64,000 nt of DNA from Marinobacter similis (GTDB lineage: Bacteria; Pseudomonadota; Gammaproteobacteria; Pseudomonadales; Oleiphilaceae), in NCBI RefSeq assembly GCF_000830985.1, contig NZ_CP007151.1, positions 2,728,001-2,792,000 of the forward strand, given 5' to 3'. The number at the start of each line of letters is the position of its first letter. Position 1 is the stretch's first letter. Below, one piece after another: positions 49,000 through 59,546 of the stretch. A program made the position numbers and the translations under genes. The notes under the pieces were generated by a model. The model was not told the DNA's origin, did no database searches, and saw only the letters and a program-made list of their open reading frames with translations.

Positions 49000-50348
49000 G
49001 CTCGGGTATCCACCAATCTGTGCTCAAGCCGGGTGACCGAGCCTTCGGGGCTGCCGCGCCGGCATTCCAGGTCGGTCACCTCCAGGCCGAGGTCGGTCAG
49101 GCTCTGCCGTAACAAGGGTAGTTCCTCGTTCACCTGGCGCAGAGTGCTTTGTTTTTCCGCCCAGACCCTGGCACTGACCGATTGCTGACGCAACGCCACG
49201 TCAAAGTGCAGGGGGCCGGCATCGTCCAGGTCCATGGCCAGTGCCAGTCGCCACTCGCTGGTCGCGGCTTTTTTGGAGTCCCGTTTGTCACTGCGTTCGT
49301 CCGGGTGCTGGTCGATGCGCAGCTGCGCCACTTTGGGCTCGTTCTGGGGGGTGACCCAGGGCAGTTCCAGCAACACCGTGCTCAGTGGCGCCGGCGCGTC
49401 GCCGGCGCCCCGGGCCGCCAATACCTGGCTGTGCAACTGGTTAACGGTAATCCGGTTGAGCATGCCGGCCAACAGCCGCAGCATCTGGCCCACGGTGGTG
49501 GGTTCGCTGGAAGCCGACGCAGGCGAGGGCGTCATGGCCTGGGGGAATTGCAGCGGTGCCTGAACCAGCTCGGGGCTGGCCAGCGGGGTAATGCGGGTGA
49601 ACTGTTCCGGACCCTGGCCCTGTTGGGCTAGCAGGGCGGTAATCACCCGGCCGATGGCCAGTTTCAGGTCGGGCAGTGCGGCCGAGGGGGTCTGGGCCAG
49701 CCGGGACTCGGCAAACACACCACTCTCGGCGATCCACTGTTTAACCTGCTGCAGTGGCTGCTCCTGGCCTCCGCTGCCTGGCTTCAGGCTAGTGGCCGTG
49801 GGCAGATTCGCCAGCACCTGCTGAATGCTCTGGCGGGCAGCTTCCGGTAGCGGTTGCGTCACACGAGCAGATGGCAACTGCCCAGGGCTCGGGTCCGGTT
49901 TCAGGCCCTGGTTCAGGCTGGCCAGCATCCGGCTCAGGCCGCTCTCCAGGTTTTGTTGCCAGGGCAGGTGTTGGGCCAGCGCCCTGGCGACCACGGTGGC
50001 CTGGGCTGGAGCCAGCTTGCCCATCAGTTGAAGTTCGTTGCCGGCCCGCATGATCTTTACCCAGTCGCCTGGCTCCAGCGAGGTTTTGCCAATGGCTGCG
50101 TCCACCGTCAGGGATTTGCCGCGCACATCGAGCAACAGTTCCGATCGTTCCCCAGCCTGGCGATTGATCACTTCGGCGACTCTGGCCAATGTGGTTTGCC
50201 GGTTGGCCAGCTGCAGCGCATCGAGTTGCTGACGGGCGGAAACCGGTAGATCGGCGACGGCCTTCTGGCTCTCAGCCGTGCTTGAGGGCTGCGGGCTAGA
50301 AGAGGGCACGGTAGGCTGGGGCGGCTGTGGGCCAGTCGGTAGTTTCAT
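48996..50348 (-). CDS. Second FliK-like hook-length-control domain protein
   Basis: 450 residues from the ATG at 50348 (MKLPTGPQPPQPT). The frame is open upstream but without a good start. The N-terminal half is rich in Pro, Gln, Ala and Leu; the C-terminal domain (about residues 340-440) resembles the FliK/Flg_hook switch domain (DDAGPLHFDVALRQQSVSAR and LPLLRQSLTDLGLEVTDLEC). Coupled to the FlhB-like FlhX gene. Role may be an auxiliary substrate-specificity switch; this is inference. Confidence 0.8.
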   Translation of the reverse strand: MKLPTGPQPPQPTVPSSSPQPSSTAESQKAVADLPVSARQQLDALQLANRQTTLARVAEVINRQAGERSELLLDVRGKSLTVDAAIGKTSLEPGDWVKIMRAGNELQLMGKLAPAQATVVARALAQHLPWQQNLESGLSRMLASLNQGLKPDPSPGQLPSARVTQPLPEAARQSIQQVLANLPTATSLKPGSGGQEQPLQQVKQWIAESGVFAESRLAQTPSAALPDLKLAIGRVITALLAQQGQGPEQFTRITPLASPELVQAPLQFPQAMTPSPASASSEPTTVGQMLRLLAGMLNRITVNQLHSQVLAARGAGDAPAPLSTVLLELPWVTPQNEPKVAQLRIDQHPDERSDKRDSKKAATSEWRLALAMDLDDAGPLHFDVALRQQSVSARVWAEKQSTLRQVNEELPLLRQSLTDLGLEVTDLECRRGSPEGSVTRLEHRLVDTRA

Positions 50349-50410
50349 CGCAATTGGTTTGGTGTCGGGCGATTTGGTATTGGGCAAGAGTAATCCGCCC
50401 GGGGTTTCGT

Positions 50411-50416
50411 TATAAT
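50411..50416 (+). promoter_or_regulatory. Putative sigma-70 -10 element of the ccm operon
   Basis: A consensus TATAAT lies 110 nt before the ccmA ATG, followed by a GC-rich discriminator. No good -35 is visible at 16-18 nt spacing, so assignment is tentative. The region is divergent from the FliK-like gene. Confidence 0.4.
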
Positions 50417-50525
50417 ACGCCGCGCCGGCGGGTCTTGCCGTGAAAAAAATCTCTGCACCCGCCTTGTCCGTGTTGAATGCATCCGATGCCGCGTGTGCGC
50501 GCATCGTCCTGGTTACGGGGCCCTG

Positions 50526-51158
50526 ATGTCTGAGCCGATCCTACAGGCTACCAATCTGCAGTGTGAACGAGATGAGCGGATGCTGTTCCGTGACCTTTCA
50601 TTTTCCATACTGCCCGGTACGGTTACCCGTGTCGAGGGGGCAAACGGAACCGGCAAAACCACCTTGCTGAGAATCCTTGCTGGCCTCAACGATGCCTGGT
50701 CCGGCGAGCTATTGTGGTGCGGTAAGTCCCGCAGCTGGCATCGCGAGGAATTTCTGCGCAATGTGCTGTACCTTGGGCACCGCCCGGGCATCAAGGCGCT
50801 GCTGTCTCCGATGGAGAACCTGCGCGCCCTGGTGGCCGCCCGCCGCCCGGTCGCCGATTCGGTTCTGCGCCAGGCGCTGTCCGGAACCGGACTGGATGGC
50901 TTTCACGATGTTCCCTGCCGCCGCCTGTCCGCTGGCCAGCAGCGCCGTGTCGCCCTGGCCCGCTTGCTGATCGCCGACGAACCCCTGTGGCTGCTTGATG
51001 AAGTGTTTACCGCCATCGACGCCAAGGGCGTCAGCGCCATTGAGGCATTGCTGCAGCAACGTGCCGCCGAGGGCGGGGCCGTGGTGGTGACCACACACCA
51101 TGACTTGCAGTTGCCCGGCATGCGCAGCATCAAACTGGGTGAGGTGGCGCCGCAATGA
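50526..51158 (+). CDS. ccmA: CcmA, ATP-binding subunit of the heme-handling ABC complex
   Basis: 210 residues. Walker A VEGANGTGKTTLLRIL, ABC signature RRLSAGQQRRVALARLL and Walker B PLWLLDEVF are present. With CcmB it energises release of heme-loaded CcmE from CcmC/CcmD. First gene of the nine-gene ccmABCDEFGHI operon, and its TGA overlaps the ccmB ATG (ATGA). Confidence 0.96.
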   Translation: MSEPILQATNLQCERDERMLFRDLSFSILPGTVTRVEGANGTGKTTLLRILAGLNDAWSGELLWCGKSRSWHREEFLRNVLYLGHRPGIKALLSPMENLRALVAARRPVADSVLRQALSGTGLDGFHDVPCRRLSAGQQRRVALARLLIADEPLWLLDEVFTAIDAKGVSAIEALLQQRAAEGGAVVVTTHHDLQLPGMRSIKLGEVAPQ

Positions 51159-51876
51159 ATGCTGAAACCCGTCCACTGATCAAACCCCAGGAATCTGCCG
51201 TAAGCACTGTTGCTGCCATGAGGCGGTCTTCAGCCGGGATATGAAAGTGGCCTTCCGTCAGCGCCAGGATCTGCTCAATCCCCTGTTGTTTTTTGTCATG
51301 GTGGTGACCCTGTTCCCCCTCGGGGTAAGCCCGGAAGTGTCATTTCTGCGCGAGGCGGGTGCGGGCATTCTGTGGTGGCAGCACTGTTGTCCGTACTGCT
51401 GTCGCTGGACCACCTGTTTCGCCATGATTTTGATGATGGCACTCTTGAGCAACTGGTGCTTCAGCCGCAGCCACTGTTCCTGCTGGTGCTGGCGAAAACC
51501 CTGGCGCATTGGGTGCTGACCGGCCTGCCTCTGGTGCTGTTGGCGCCGATACTGGGGGTGATGGTGCACCTGGACGGGAACTCCATCGCGGTTTTGTGTC
51601 TAACGCTGCTGATCGGAACACCGGTGCTGAGCCTGATCGGCTCCATTGGCGCGGCACTGACCCTGGGCCTGCGCTCAGCCGGTGTGCTCTTGTCTCTGCT
51701 GATCATCCCACTGTACATTCCGGTGCTGATCTTTGGCACCGGCACAGTGGCCGCAGCAACGGAGGGCGCTCCGGTCGGGGCATACGTGCCTGATGGGGGC
51801 GTTTCTGGTCCTGGCGATAACACTGGCACCATTTGCAGCCGCGGCAGCGCTGAAAATCAGCCTGTCGAACAGCTAG
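51155..51876 (+). CDS. ccmB: CcmB, membrane subunit of the heme-handling ABC complex (three frameshift sites)
   Basis: About 241 codons once bases are restored near 51222 (AGGGCG read as AGGCG, giving MRAVFSRDMKVAFRQRQ), near 51373 (TGGGTGG read as TGGTGG, giving GILWVAALLSVLL) and near 51793 (GTGGCCCTG read as GTGCCTG, giving AYVALMGAFLVLAITL). The protein has six hydrophobic helices and the CcmB segment DLLNPLLFFVMVVTLFPLGV, and ends AALKISLSNS. The N-terminus is about 20 residues longer than in E. coli CcmB. Confidence 0.88.
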
Positions 51877-51908
51877 GAATAATTGATGATGTTTAGGGTA
51901 TCCGTCTG

Positions 51909-52655
51909 ATGTGGCAGATTTTTCATAAACTGGGTTCGCCCAAATGGTTCTTCGGGATCGCATCCCGATTGATGCCGTGGTTGCTGGCGGGCGCACTGGC
52001 CTTGCTGGCCGTGGGCCTGGTCTGGGGCCTGGCCTTTGCACCCAAGGATTACCTCCAGGGCAACAGTTACCGGATCATCTTCATTCACGTACCCTCAGCG
52101 TTTCTGGCGCAGTCGGTGTATATCATGATGGCGTCGGCCGCGGTGGTGACGCTGGTCTGGCGGATGAAGCTGGCCGATGTCTTCGTCAAAGCGGTTGCTC
52201 CGGTTGGCCTGGTGCTGACCTTTCTGGCCCTGTTCACGGGTGCGGTTTGGGGCAAGCCGACCTGGGGTACCTGGTGGATTTGGGATGCCCGGCTTACCTC
52301 AATGCTGATCCTGCTGTTTCTTTATGGCGGAGCAATCGCCCTGGATCGGGCCATCAATGATGAAAAATCGGCGGCTCGGGCGGTCGCGGTACTGGTATTG
52401 GTCGGGGTGGTAAATATCCCTATCATCAAATACTCCGTGGAATGGTGGAATACCCTGCACCAGCCTGCGACGTTCAAGCTGACCGAAAAACCGTCCATGC
52501 CGGCGGAAATGTGGGTGCCTCTGTTGCTGTCGGTCCTGGGCCTGTACCTGCTGTTCGGCTGGCTTGCCTGCCTGCGCATGCAGACAGAAATCCTGGTTCG
52601 TGAGCAGCGCACGCGTTGGGTCAAAGAACATGTACTGTCGCGGAGGGCTGGTTAA
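51909..52655 (+). CDS. ccmC: CcmC, heme-delivery membrane protein
   Basis: 248 residues with six membrane helices. The tryptophan-rich WWD motif reads [17 protein letters not shown], which with flanking His residues binds heme and passes it to CcmE. ccmD follows with no gap. Confidence 0.97.
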   Translation: MWQIFHKLGSPKWFFGIASRLMPWLLAGALALLAVGLVWGLAFAPKDYLQGNSYRIIFIHVPSAFLAQSVYIMMASAAVVTLVWRMKLADVFVKAVAPVGLVLTFLALFTGAVWGKPTWGTWWIWDARLTSMLILLFLYGGAIALDRAINDEKSAARAVAVLVLVGVVNIPIIKYSVEWWNTLHQPATFKLTEKPSMPAEMWVPLLLSVLGLYLLFGWLACLRMQTEILVREQRTRWVKEHVLSRRAG

Positions 52656-52892
52656 ATGGCATTCGACTCGTTTACCGCGTTCATCGCAATGGAAGGCCAC
52701 GGTCCTTATGTTTGGGCCTGTTATGGCGTCTTTTTCCTGCTCGTGGCGGCGATGATGGTCTGGTCATGGCGTCGACACCAGGCGGTGCTGAAATCCTGCC
52801 GCCGGGTGCACGAAACCGCAGACGACAGCGGACGTGGCTCGGCGCAACCGACACCGGCGACGTTTACCCGGGTAAAAGTTTCCCAAGACTGA
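52656..52892 (+). CDS. ccmD: CcmD, small membrane protein of the CcmABCD complex
   Basis: 78 residues with one membrane helix (YVWACYGVFFLLVAAMMVWS) preceded by the usual N-terminal FIAMEGHG segment. It stabilises the CcmC-CcmE complex and is needed for release of holo-CcmE. Located between ccmC and ccmE. Confidence 0.93.
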   Translation: MAFDSFTAFIAMEGHGPYVWACYGVFFLLVAAMMVWSWRRHQAVLKSCRRVHETADDSGRGSAQPTPATFTRVKVSQD

Positions 52893-52906
52893 ATGGCAGA
52901 TACTGA

Positions 52907-53379
52907 ATGCATCCTATCCGTAAAAAACGACTGACCATCGTTCTGTTTCTGATGGCAGGTATTGCACTGGCGGTCGGTTTGACCACTTATGCGTTGCGCC
53001 AGAACATCAATCTGTTCTATGACCCGAGTCAGATCTCCGCCGGAGAAGCACCGGTGGATGTCCGCATCCGCGCCGGTGGCATGGTCGAGGAAGGCTCGGT
53101 GGTGCGTGATCCGGAGAGCCTTGAGGTGGAGTTCCGGGTAACCGATTTCAGTGCCTCGGTGCCGGTGGTTTATGTTGCATTCTGCCGGACCTGTTTGCCG
53201 AAGGGCAGGGCGTGGTTGCCATGGGTAAGCTGAACGGCGAAGGTCGCTTTGTCGCCGATCAGGTACTGGCGAAACACGATGAGAATTACATGCCACCTGA
53301 GGTGGCGGAGGCGTTGGCGAAATCCGCCAAGGCGCGGGGTGAGAACGGTGAGGGCACCGGGACGTCATCCACGTATTGA
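52907..53379 (+). CDS. ccmE: CcmE, periplasmic heme chaperone (one frameshift)
   Basis: About 157 residues. N-terminal membrane anchor ([20 protein letters not shown]), beta-barrel domain, and the heme-binding motif [13 protein letters not shown], whose His binds heme covalently and whose Tyr is an axial ligand. The frame breaks near 53175; restoring one G (TTGGCAT read as TTGCAT) gives [20 protein letters not shown]. Ends at the TGA at 53377-53379. Confidence 0.94.
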
Positions 53380-53418
53380 TTATTAAACTACAAACGGCCA
53401 TGTGGCCAGAGGGCTTTG

Positions 53419-55418
53419 ATGTATCCGGAACTCGGACAGCTCGCACTAATTCTTTCGCTGCTGTTGGCAGTGCTCCTCTCGGTAGTTCCCCTGGTGGGAT
53501 CGATTGCCGGACGGGATAACCTGCAGGGGTTCGGTCGCCCGCTCGCGACCGGTATGTTTGTTTTTGTCGCCCTGGCGTTCGCGGTGCTCACCCACGCCTT
53601 TCTCACAGACGACTTCTCAGTGGCCTACGTGGCTAATAACAGTAACAGTCTGTTGCCTTGGTACTATAAATTCAGTGCGGTCTGGGGCGGCCACGAGGGC
53701 TCGCTGCTGTTGTGGATTCTAATGCTGGCGGGCTGGACATTGGCGGTGGCGGTGTTTAGCCGCCGGTTGCCCTCGGTGGTGGTGGCCCAGGTGCTTTCGG
53801 TCCTCGGCATGGTCACCGTGGGTTTCATGCTGTTCACTCTGATTACCTCCAACCCTTTTGATCGCCTGCTGCCCAATGTGCCTGCAGACGGTGCTGACCT
53901 GAATCCGCTGCTGCAGGATTTCGGCCTGATCGTACACCCACCGATGCTCTACATGGGGTACGTTGGTTTTGCTGTCGCCTTCGCGTTTGCCATTGCCGCA
54001 CTGATCAATGGTCGTTTGGATGCTGCCTGGGCTCGCTGGACAAGGCCATGGACGACCGTGGCCTGGTCATTTTTGTCACTCGGAATTGCGCTGGGTAGTT
54101 GGTGGGCCTACTACGAATTGGGCTGGGGTGGCTGGTGGTTCTGGGATCCGGTCGAGAATGCTTCGCTGCTACCCTGGTTGTCCGGTACCGCACTGATGCA
54201 TTCCCTGGCGGTGACTGAAAAACGCGGTGTCTTCAAGAGCTGGACCGTTCTGCTGGCCATTGTCACCTTTGCGCTCAGCTTGCTTGGAACCTTCCTGGTG
54301 CGTTCCGGTGTGCTGACCTCGGTGCATGCCTTCGCTTCTGATCCCGAGCGTGGTGTGTTCCTGCTGGCACTGCTGGCGGTGACCGTCATTGCCAGCCTGA
54401 CGCTTTACGCATTCCGGGCACCGGTGGTGCATGTTCGTGCCAGGTACGGATCAATGTCCCGGGAAATCTTCCTGCTGCTGAACAACGTGATGTTGGTTTC
54501 CGCCACGCTGCTGGTGGCTATTGGCACCCTGTATCCGCTGGTGCTCGATTACCTGGAGATGGGCAAGCTGTCTATCGGCGAGCCGTTCTTCAACATCACC
54601 TTCAGCCCCCTGGCGGTCGCAACCGGCCTGCTGATGGGCGCGGGTATCTTCTCCCGCTGGAAGAAAACCGATGGCGGCTGGCTTGGTCGCAAGCTGTTGT
54701 GGCCGCTGGCGATCAGCCTGGTGGCTACTGCTGCGGTACTGGTTGGTTACGGAGCTTTACGCCTTGGGCTTTTGCCGGAATTTTCACCGCCATGTGGGTC
54801 GCCGTGGCGACCTTCTGGGACCTCTGGGAAAAGTCCGCGTCACGCAAAGGGCGCCTGCATGGCCTGAAACGCCAGTCGCGCAGCTACTACGGGATGGTGT
54901 TGGGTCATTTGGGCCTGGCCATCGTCATGGCCGGTGCCACTGTTGTGTCCAATTATGGCATCGAGCGAGATGTTCGTATGGTGCCGGGTGATGTGGCCAC
55001 TGTGGGCGATTACCAGTTTGTATTCCGGGATATCGGTGAGCGCCGGGGTGCCAACTTTACCGCCCAGTACGGCAGCTTTGATGTGCTGGTGGACGGTGAG
55101 AAGATCGCCGACCTGCACCCGGAGAAGCGTCAGTACTCTGTGGGTATGAGCGTGATGACCGAGGCGGATATCGACGCCGGTCTGTTCCGCGACATCTTTG
55201 TAGCTGTCGGCGAGCGGATTTCGGACAACGCCTGGGCTATTCGGTTGCAGTACAAGCCGCTGGTGCGCTGGCTTTGGTTAGGCGCCATTTTCATGGCAGC
55301 CGGTGGCTTCCTGGCCATTTCCGATCGACGCTACCGGGTGCGTGAACGCTCGGCCCAGAAAGCAACGACAGGTGCCCGCCCTGGCACCGCGACTGAATCC
55401 GCAGGAGCAGTGTCATGA
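53419..55418 (+). CDS. ccmF: CcmF, cytochrome c heme lyase subunit (one frameshift)
   Basis: About 666 residues, many membrane helices. The WWD motif reads WGGWWFWDPVENASLLPWL, with conserved His residues nearby. The frame breaks near 54750; restoring one G (CGGGAG read as CGGAG) gives GYGSFTPWAFAGIFTAMWVA. It transfers heme from CcmE to apocytochrome c with CcmH. An in-frame TTG precedes the chosen ATG at 53419. The ccmG ATG overlaps its stop (4 nt). Confidence 0.95.
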
Positions 55419-55950
55419 AGCGTTTTTTACTGTTTTTGCCGCTGCTGATTGCCGTGGTGTTGGGCGTGGTGCTGTTCGCTGGCATCGGCAAAGATCCCAC
55501 CAAACTGGAATCGGCGCTGATCGGCAAGCCTGTTCCGGCGTTCAGTCTGAAGGATCTGAATACTCCGGAGACTCAGCTCAACGAAACCCTGTTCAAGGGC
55601 AAGGTGCAGTTGCTGAACGTGTGGGGCACCTGGTGTCCGGCCTGTCGTGACGAGCACGACGACCTGATGTGGTTGGCCGAGGACGAGGGCGTGTCCATCG
55701 TTGGTCTGAACTACAAGGACAACCGGGATGATGCCCTGGTCTGGCTGGACCGTCTCGGCAATCCCTACAGCACATCAATCTACGATCCCGGGGTACCCTG
55801 GGTTTTGATCTGGGCGTCTATGGTGCGCCGGAGACCTTCGTCATTGATGAGCAGGGTGTGGTGCGCTATCGCCATGTTGGCGTGGTTAATGAGAAGGTCT
55901 GGCAGGAGACCCTGCTGCCGGTGATCAACGATATCCGGGAGAATGGCTGA
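55415..55950 (+). CDS. ccmG: CcmG/DsbE, thiol-disulfide oxidoreductase (one frameshift)
   Basis: About 178 residues. An N-terminal membrane anchor precedes a thioredoxin fold with active site WGTWCPACRDEH. The frame breaks near 55792; restoring one C (four C read as three) gives YDPRGTLGFDLGVYGAPETF, containing the cis-Pro GVYGAPE motif typical of CcmG. It reduces the heme-binding Cys pair of apocytochrome c. The TGA shares a base with the ccmH ATG. Confidence 0.94.
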
Positions 55951-56429
55951 TGTCCCGCTTTGCCCTCGTTGCCGTGCTGCTGTTGCTGGCCCCCATGGCC
56001 AGCGCGCAGGTGACCGATGTCTATAACTTTGAGACCACACAGCAAGAGCAGCGCTTCCAGGATCTGATTGATGAACTGCGTTGCCCGAAGTGTCAGAACC
56101 AGAACATTGCCGACTCCAACTCGCCCATCTCCAAGGACATGCGCGCCGAGGTTTATCGCCGAATGCGCGCGGGCGAGAGTAATGATCAAATCGTCGATGC
56201 TCTGGTAGATCGCTTTGGCGAATTCATTCTGTACCGGCCCCAGGTCGAAAAACGTACCATTCTGCTGTGGGCAACCCCGGCCATTGCCGTACTCGGCGGT
56301 CTGCTGGTGGTGATCGGTGTCATTGTGCGCTCCCGGCGCCAGACTGACGAGACACCGGAACTGACGGCTGAAGAGAAAGCCCGCGTGGCTAGGATTCTTG
56401 CAGAGGACGATCAGGACAATCGGGCCTGA
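55950..56429 (+). CDS. ccmH: CcmH, apocytochrome c thiol reductase
   Basis: 159 residues. A signal peptide (LVAVLLLLAPMASAQ) is followed by the redox motif ELRCPKCQNQNIADSNSP and a C-terminal membrane helix (AIAVLGGLLVVIGVIV). It is the short CcmH form, with the TPR part encoded separately as ccmI 48 nt downstream. Confidence 0.96.
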   Translation: MSRFALVAVLLLLAPMASAQVTDVYNFETTQQEQRFQDLIDELRCPKCQNQNIADSNSPISKDMRAEVYRRMRAGESNDQIVDALVDRFGEFILYRPQVEKRTILLWATPAIAVLGGLLVVIGVIVRSRRQTDETPELTAEEKARVARILAEDDQDNRA

Positions 56430-56477
56430 TTCTTTTCTCTGCGCTGCACTCATGACTGAACCTGTGACGATATCTCC

Positions 56478-57737
56478 ATGACTGAAACCTTCTGGATTGC
56501 CGCAACGGTACTCATCATCCTGGCCCTTGCGTTTGTGTTGTATCCGGTGCTTTTTCACAGCTCAGCGGCGAGAGAGCGAGCTGACTTCAGAAACCAGAAC
56601 CTGATGGCCTATCGCAGCCGGATGAAGGAACTGGATGCCGAATACGAGGCCGGGATACTGGACGACGACAACTACCGGCAGCTGAAAGAGGAGCTCGCCG
56701 GCGCCATGCTCGACGACGTCCCGGATGAGACGGTGATGGGGCCCGCCCTGAGCGGCCGCAAAAGCGCCATTGCCGTGGGTTTGATGGCCATTCTGCTGGT
56801 GCCTGCTGCGACCTATTATCTTTACCAGGAGTGGGGCGCCATGGATGACGTAGAACAGCTCATCACTATGCAGGCCATGGGGCAGACTGACAGCGCCCGC
56901 CAGAACCAGATGGCTGAACTGGCAGAACAGCTCCGGGAAAAGCTCGAGGCCAGCCCCGACAATCCCGATGGCTGGGCCATGCTGGGACAGAGCTACATGC
57001 GTCTGGAGCAGTATCCGGCTGCGGCCTCGGCCTTCCGCCGTCTTTCGGAATACGCGCCCAATGAAAACGCCCGCGCCGTCGCGCTGGGTCTGGCTGCACA
57101 GGCCCAGTTCTTTGACAGTCGGGGCGCTATGACCGCTGAGGTGAGGGCGGCCATTGAGGCGGCCCGCGAACTGAATCCCGACGAGGTGAACGCCTGGGCC
57201 TGCTGGCATTCACGCCTTCAGCCAGGAAAACTACCGGGAAGCGATCAAGTACTGGGAGCGCATTGTCGCGGTGGCGCCGGATCATCCTCAACTGGCTTCG
57301 ATTCAGGGTGGTATTCAGGAAGCCTACGGTCGTCTGGGTGAAACGCCACCCACTTTCGAGACTGCGGAGCCGAGGGCCCGGGTGTGACTGTCCGGGTGAG
57401 CTTGTCCGAGGCGTTTCGGGATCAGGTTCCGGAGGACACCGTGCTGTTTGTGTTCGCCCGTGGTCAAGGTGGTGCCGGTGGCCCGCCCCTGGCGATTACC
57501 CGACTGACCGCAGACGCCCTGCCGGCTGAGGTGCGCCTGGATGACAGCAAGTCGATGTCGCCGGAGGCGAAAATCTCCAGCGCCGAGGCGGTCATGGTGA
57601 CGGCCCGCCTGAGCCGCTCAGGCAACGCCATCGCCCAGCCCGGAGACTGGCAGGGAAGCCTGGAAGTGCCGGCCGCGGTTAGTGAAGAGGAGGGCGAGCC
57701 GGTCGAGTTGGTGATCGACCAGCAGCTCACTCAGTAA
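56478..57737 (+). CDS. ccmI: CcmI, TPR protein of cytochrome c maturation (three base losses)
   Basis: About 421 residues: two N-terminal membrane helices, periplasmic TPR repeats (NPDGWAMLGQSYMRLEQYPA) and a C-terminal beta domain (VLFVFARGQGGAGGPPLAIT). Three restored bases, near 57198 (GCCCTGG), near 57208 (CTGGGC) and near 57372 (CCGGAG), rebuild NALGLLGIHAFSQENYREAI and PEGPGVTVRVSLSEAF and return to the original frame. It chaperones apocytochrome c to CcmF/CcmH. Last gene of the operon; convergent with batD. Confidence 0.91.
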
Positions 57738-57804
57738 CGGAAAGTCTCTCGAGAGAGTCTTATTGAAAAGGAGCCCCGGATAATCAGAACCGGCTTCGCC
57801 ACAC

Positions 57805-59546
57805 CTACGCCGACAGGCTGTCGGGATACAGTGGCGGCAGCTCGGAACCCAGGGGCTCTTCCGACTTGCGCTGCTCACGCACCTGTTGCAGCGCTTTCGC
57901 CAGGGCACGGCCGTCCCAATTCTCTGCAGTATCAGCGCCCGGTGCGAACAGGCGAGCCTGCAGGCGCCGCAGTTCGGCGCTCAGGGTGGCATTATTCAAC
58001 CCCGCCAACACCTCCGACGCGGTCTTGAAGTTCTGTCCGGCAAAGCGCTGGTTCGCCCACTGCACCAGCAGCGCCGGGGTGGAGGCCGATCCCTTGCGGG
58101 CGGCTTGGATCAGTTGCTCGAACAGCTTGTTTTCCCGATGGTCCGGTTCAGCCGGCGCTGACTCGAACCGATTACCCGCGGTTCGGGCTCGCCACCACAA
58201 CACCAGAGTGGCCAGCCAGAGTGCAGCCAGTACCAGGCTCAGCCATTGCCAGCCAGATGCGTCACCGTCCGAAGTTCTGGCTCAGAAGTGCCAGAGGCGC
58301 CTGTGTCGTTATCGGTGCTGGAAGGCGTGGCTTGTGATGCCGTTTGCGCTGAGGCACCGCCCACCTGCAAGGTCTTGGCCGGAATGATGGCAACCTGCTC
58401 GCTGTCGGTGGTGGTATCCCACCAGGTGATCCGCATTTCGGGCAGGGTCAGCGGGCCGGATTGTACCGGCACCAGGGCACGGGTCTGGCTCAGGCTCGAG
58501 GCGAGCCCGGCCGGTGTGATGTCGGTTTTCCGTTCCGGTGCCTCGGGGTAACTGCGCAGGCCTTCCGGAGCAAGTTCCGGCAGCGGAGGCAAAGCTTCGG
58601 CCGGCAGGCCTGCCGCCCGCAGGGTGATGTTGCGGGTCAGGTTTTCGCCGGTTTCCACCTGCAGGGATTCGGGCAGGCCGCTCTCTTCCAATGTCAGGGC
58701 GCTGGCGGGCAGCCAGGTATCACCGGTGTAGCTGGCGGGGACATCGTTCACCGGAACAGGATAGAGTTGCTCGCTGTCGCGCAGGAAAATCAGTTTGCCG
58801 CTGGCATCGCGGGCCTGTCCTTCAAATTCGATCGGAGGCAGGGTCAGTTCGCCCGGTTGTTGCGGAAACAGTGCATAGCGGCGTTCCACCACCCGGTAAC
58901 GGACACCATCGCGGTAGCGGGAGTATTCCCGCTGTTTGCCCAGGGGCTCGATGATGGCATCCGGGTGGTCCGGCTCCGACAATTCGCCGCGCACCAGGTT
59001 GCCGCTGAAGAACAGGCGGATGGTCATGGTCAGTTGTTCCTGCACATAGACCTCCGCCTTGTCGGCCGATAACTCGATGAAGCTGTCCCGGCTGGCGGCC
59101 GCTTTCTGGTCCGGTGGGCTTCCGCTCACCACCTGGATGTTGACCGGTTTCGAGGTCGAGTCCTTGAAGCTGAGTGACGGAATGGTCAGCTTGCCGCTGC
59201 GCTGGGGCGCCAGCTGATAGGTCCAGGTGATCTCACCCACCATGTCATTGTTCACGGTGCGAATGCTGTAGCGCTGGTTCTTGCCCAGTATCTCGAACGC
59301 CGGTTCCACCTTTTCGATGTCGGGCGAGGGCAGGTTGGACAGGTCCAGATTGAAGAGATTGCTCAGGTTGATGTCCAGTTTCATCGACCCGGTCACGGTC
59401 AGGGTCAGCACTTCGCCTTCATAAAGCCGAGTGCGGTCTGGTTCGACCTTGAGTTCCCCGGCGTGGAGAAAGGTGGCCATCGCCATCAGAACCAATACGC
59501 GAATGGCAGAGATCACTAGCCGGTTTACCATGGTGTATCGCCTCAT
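57805..59546 (-). CDS. batD: BatD-family protein (one frameshift)
   Basis: About 581 residues: signal peptide (VLVLMAMATFLHAG), several beta domains of the BatD (oxygen tolerance) family with LYEGEVLTLTVTG, a C-terminal membrane helix, and a cytoplasmic helical tail ending PLYPDSLSA. The frame breaks near 58257; restoring one G (CGGGAC read as CGGAC) gives LRDGDASGWQWLSLVLAALW, supplying the missing membrane helix. The ATG at 59546 overlaps the repaired end of the upstream gene as ATGA. Last gene of the MoxR-VWA operon. Confidence 0.88.

Noticed and set aside
57742..57761. Terminator between convergent ccmI and batD
   Set aside because: CTCTCGAGAG is a short loopless palindrome without a T run; too weak to call.
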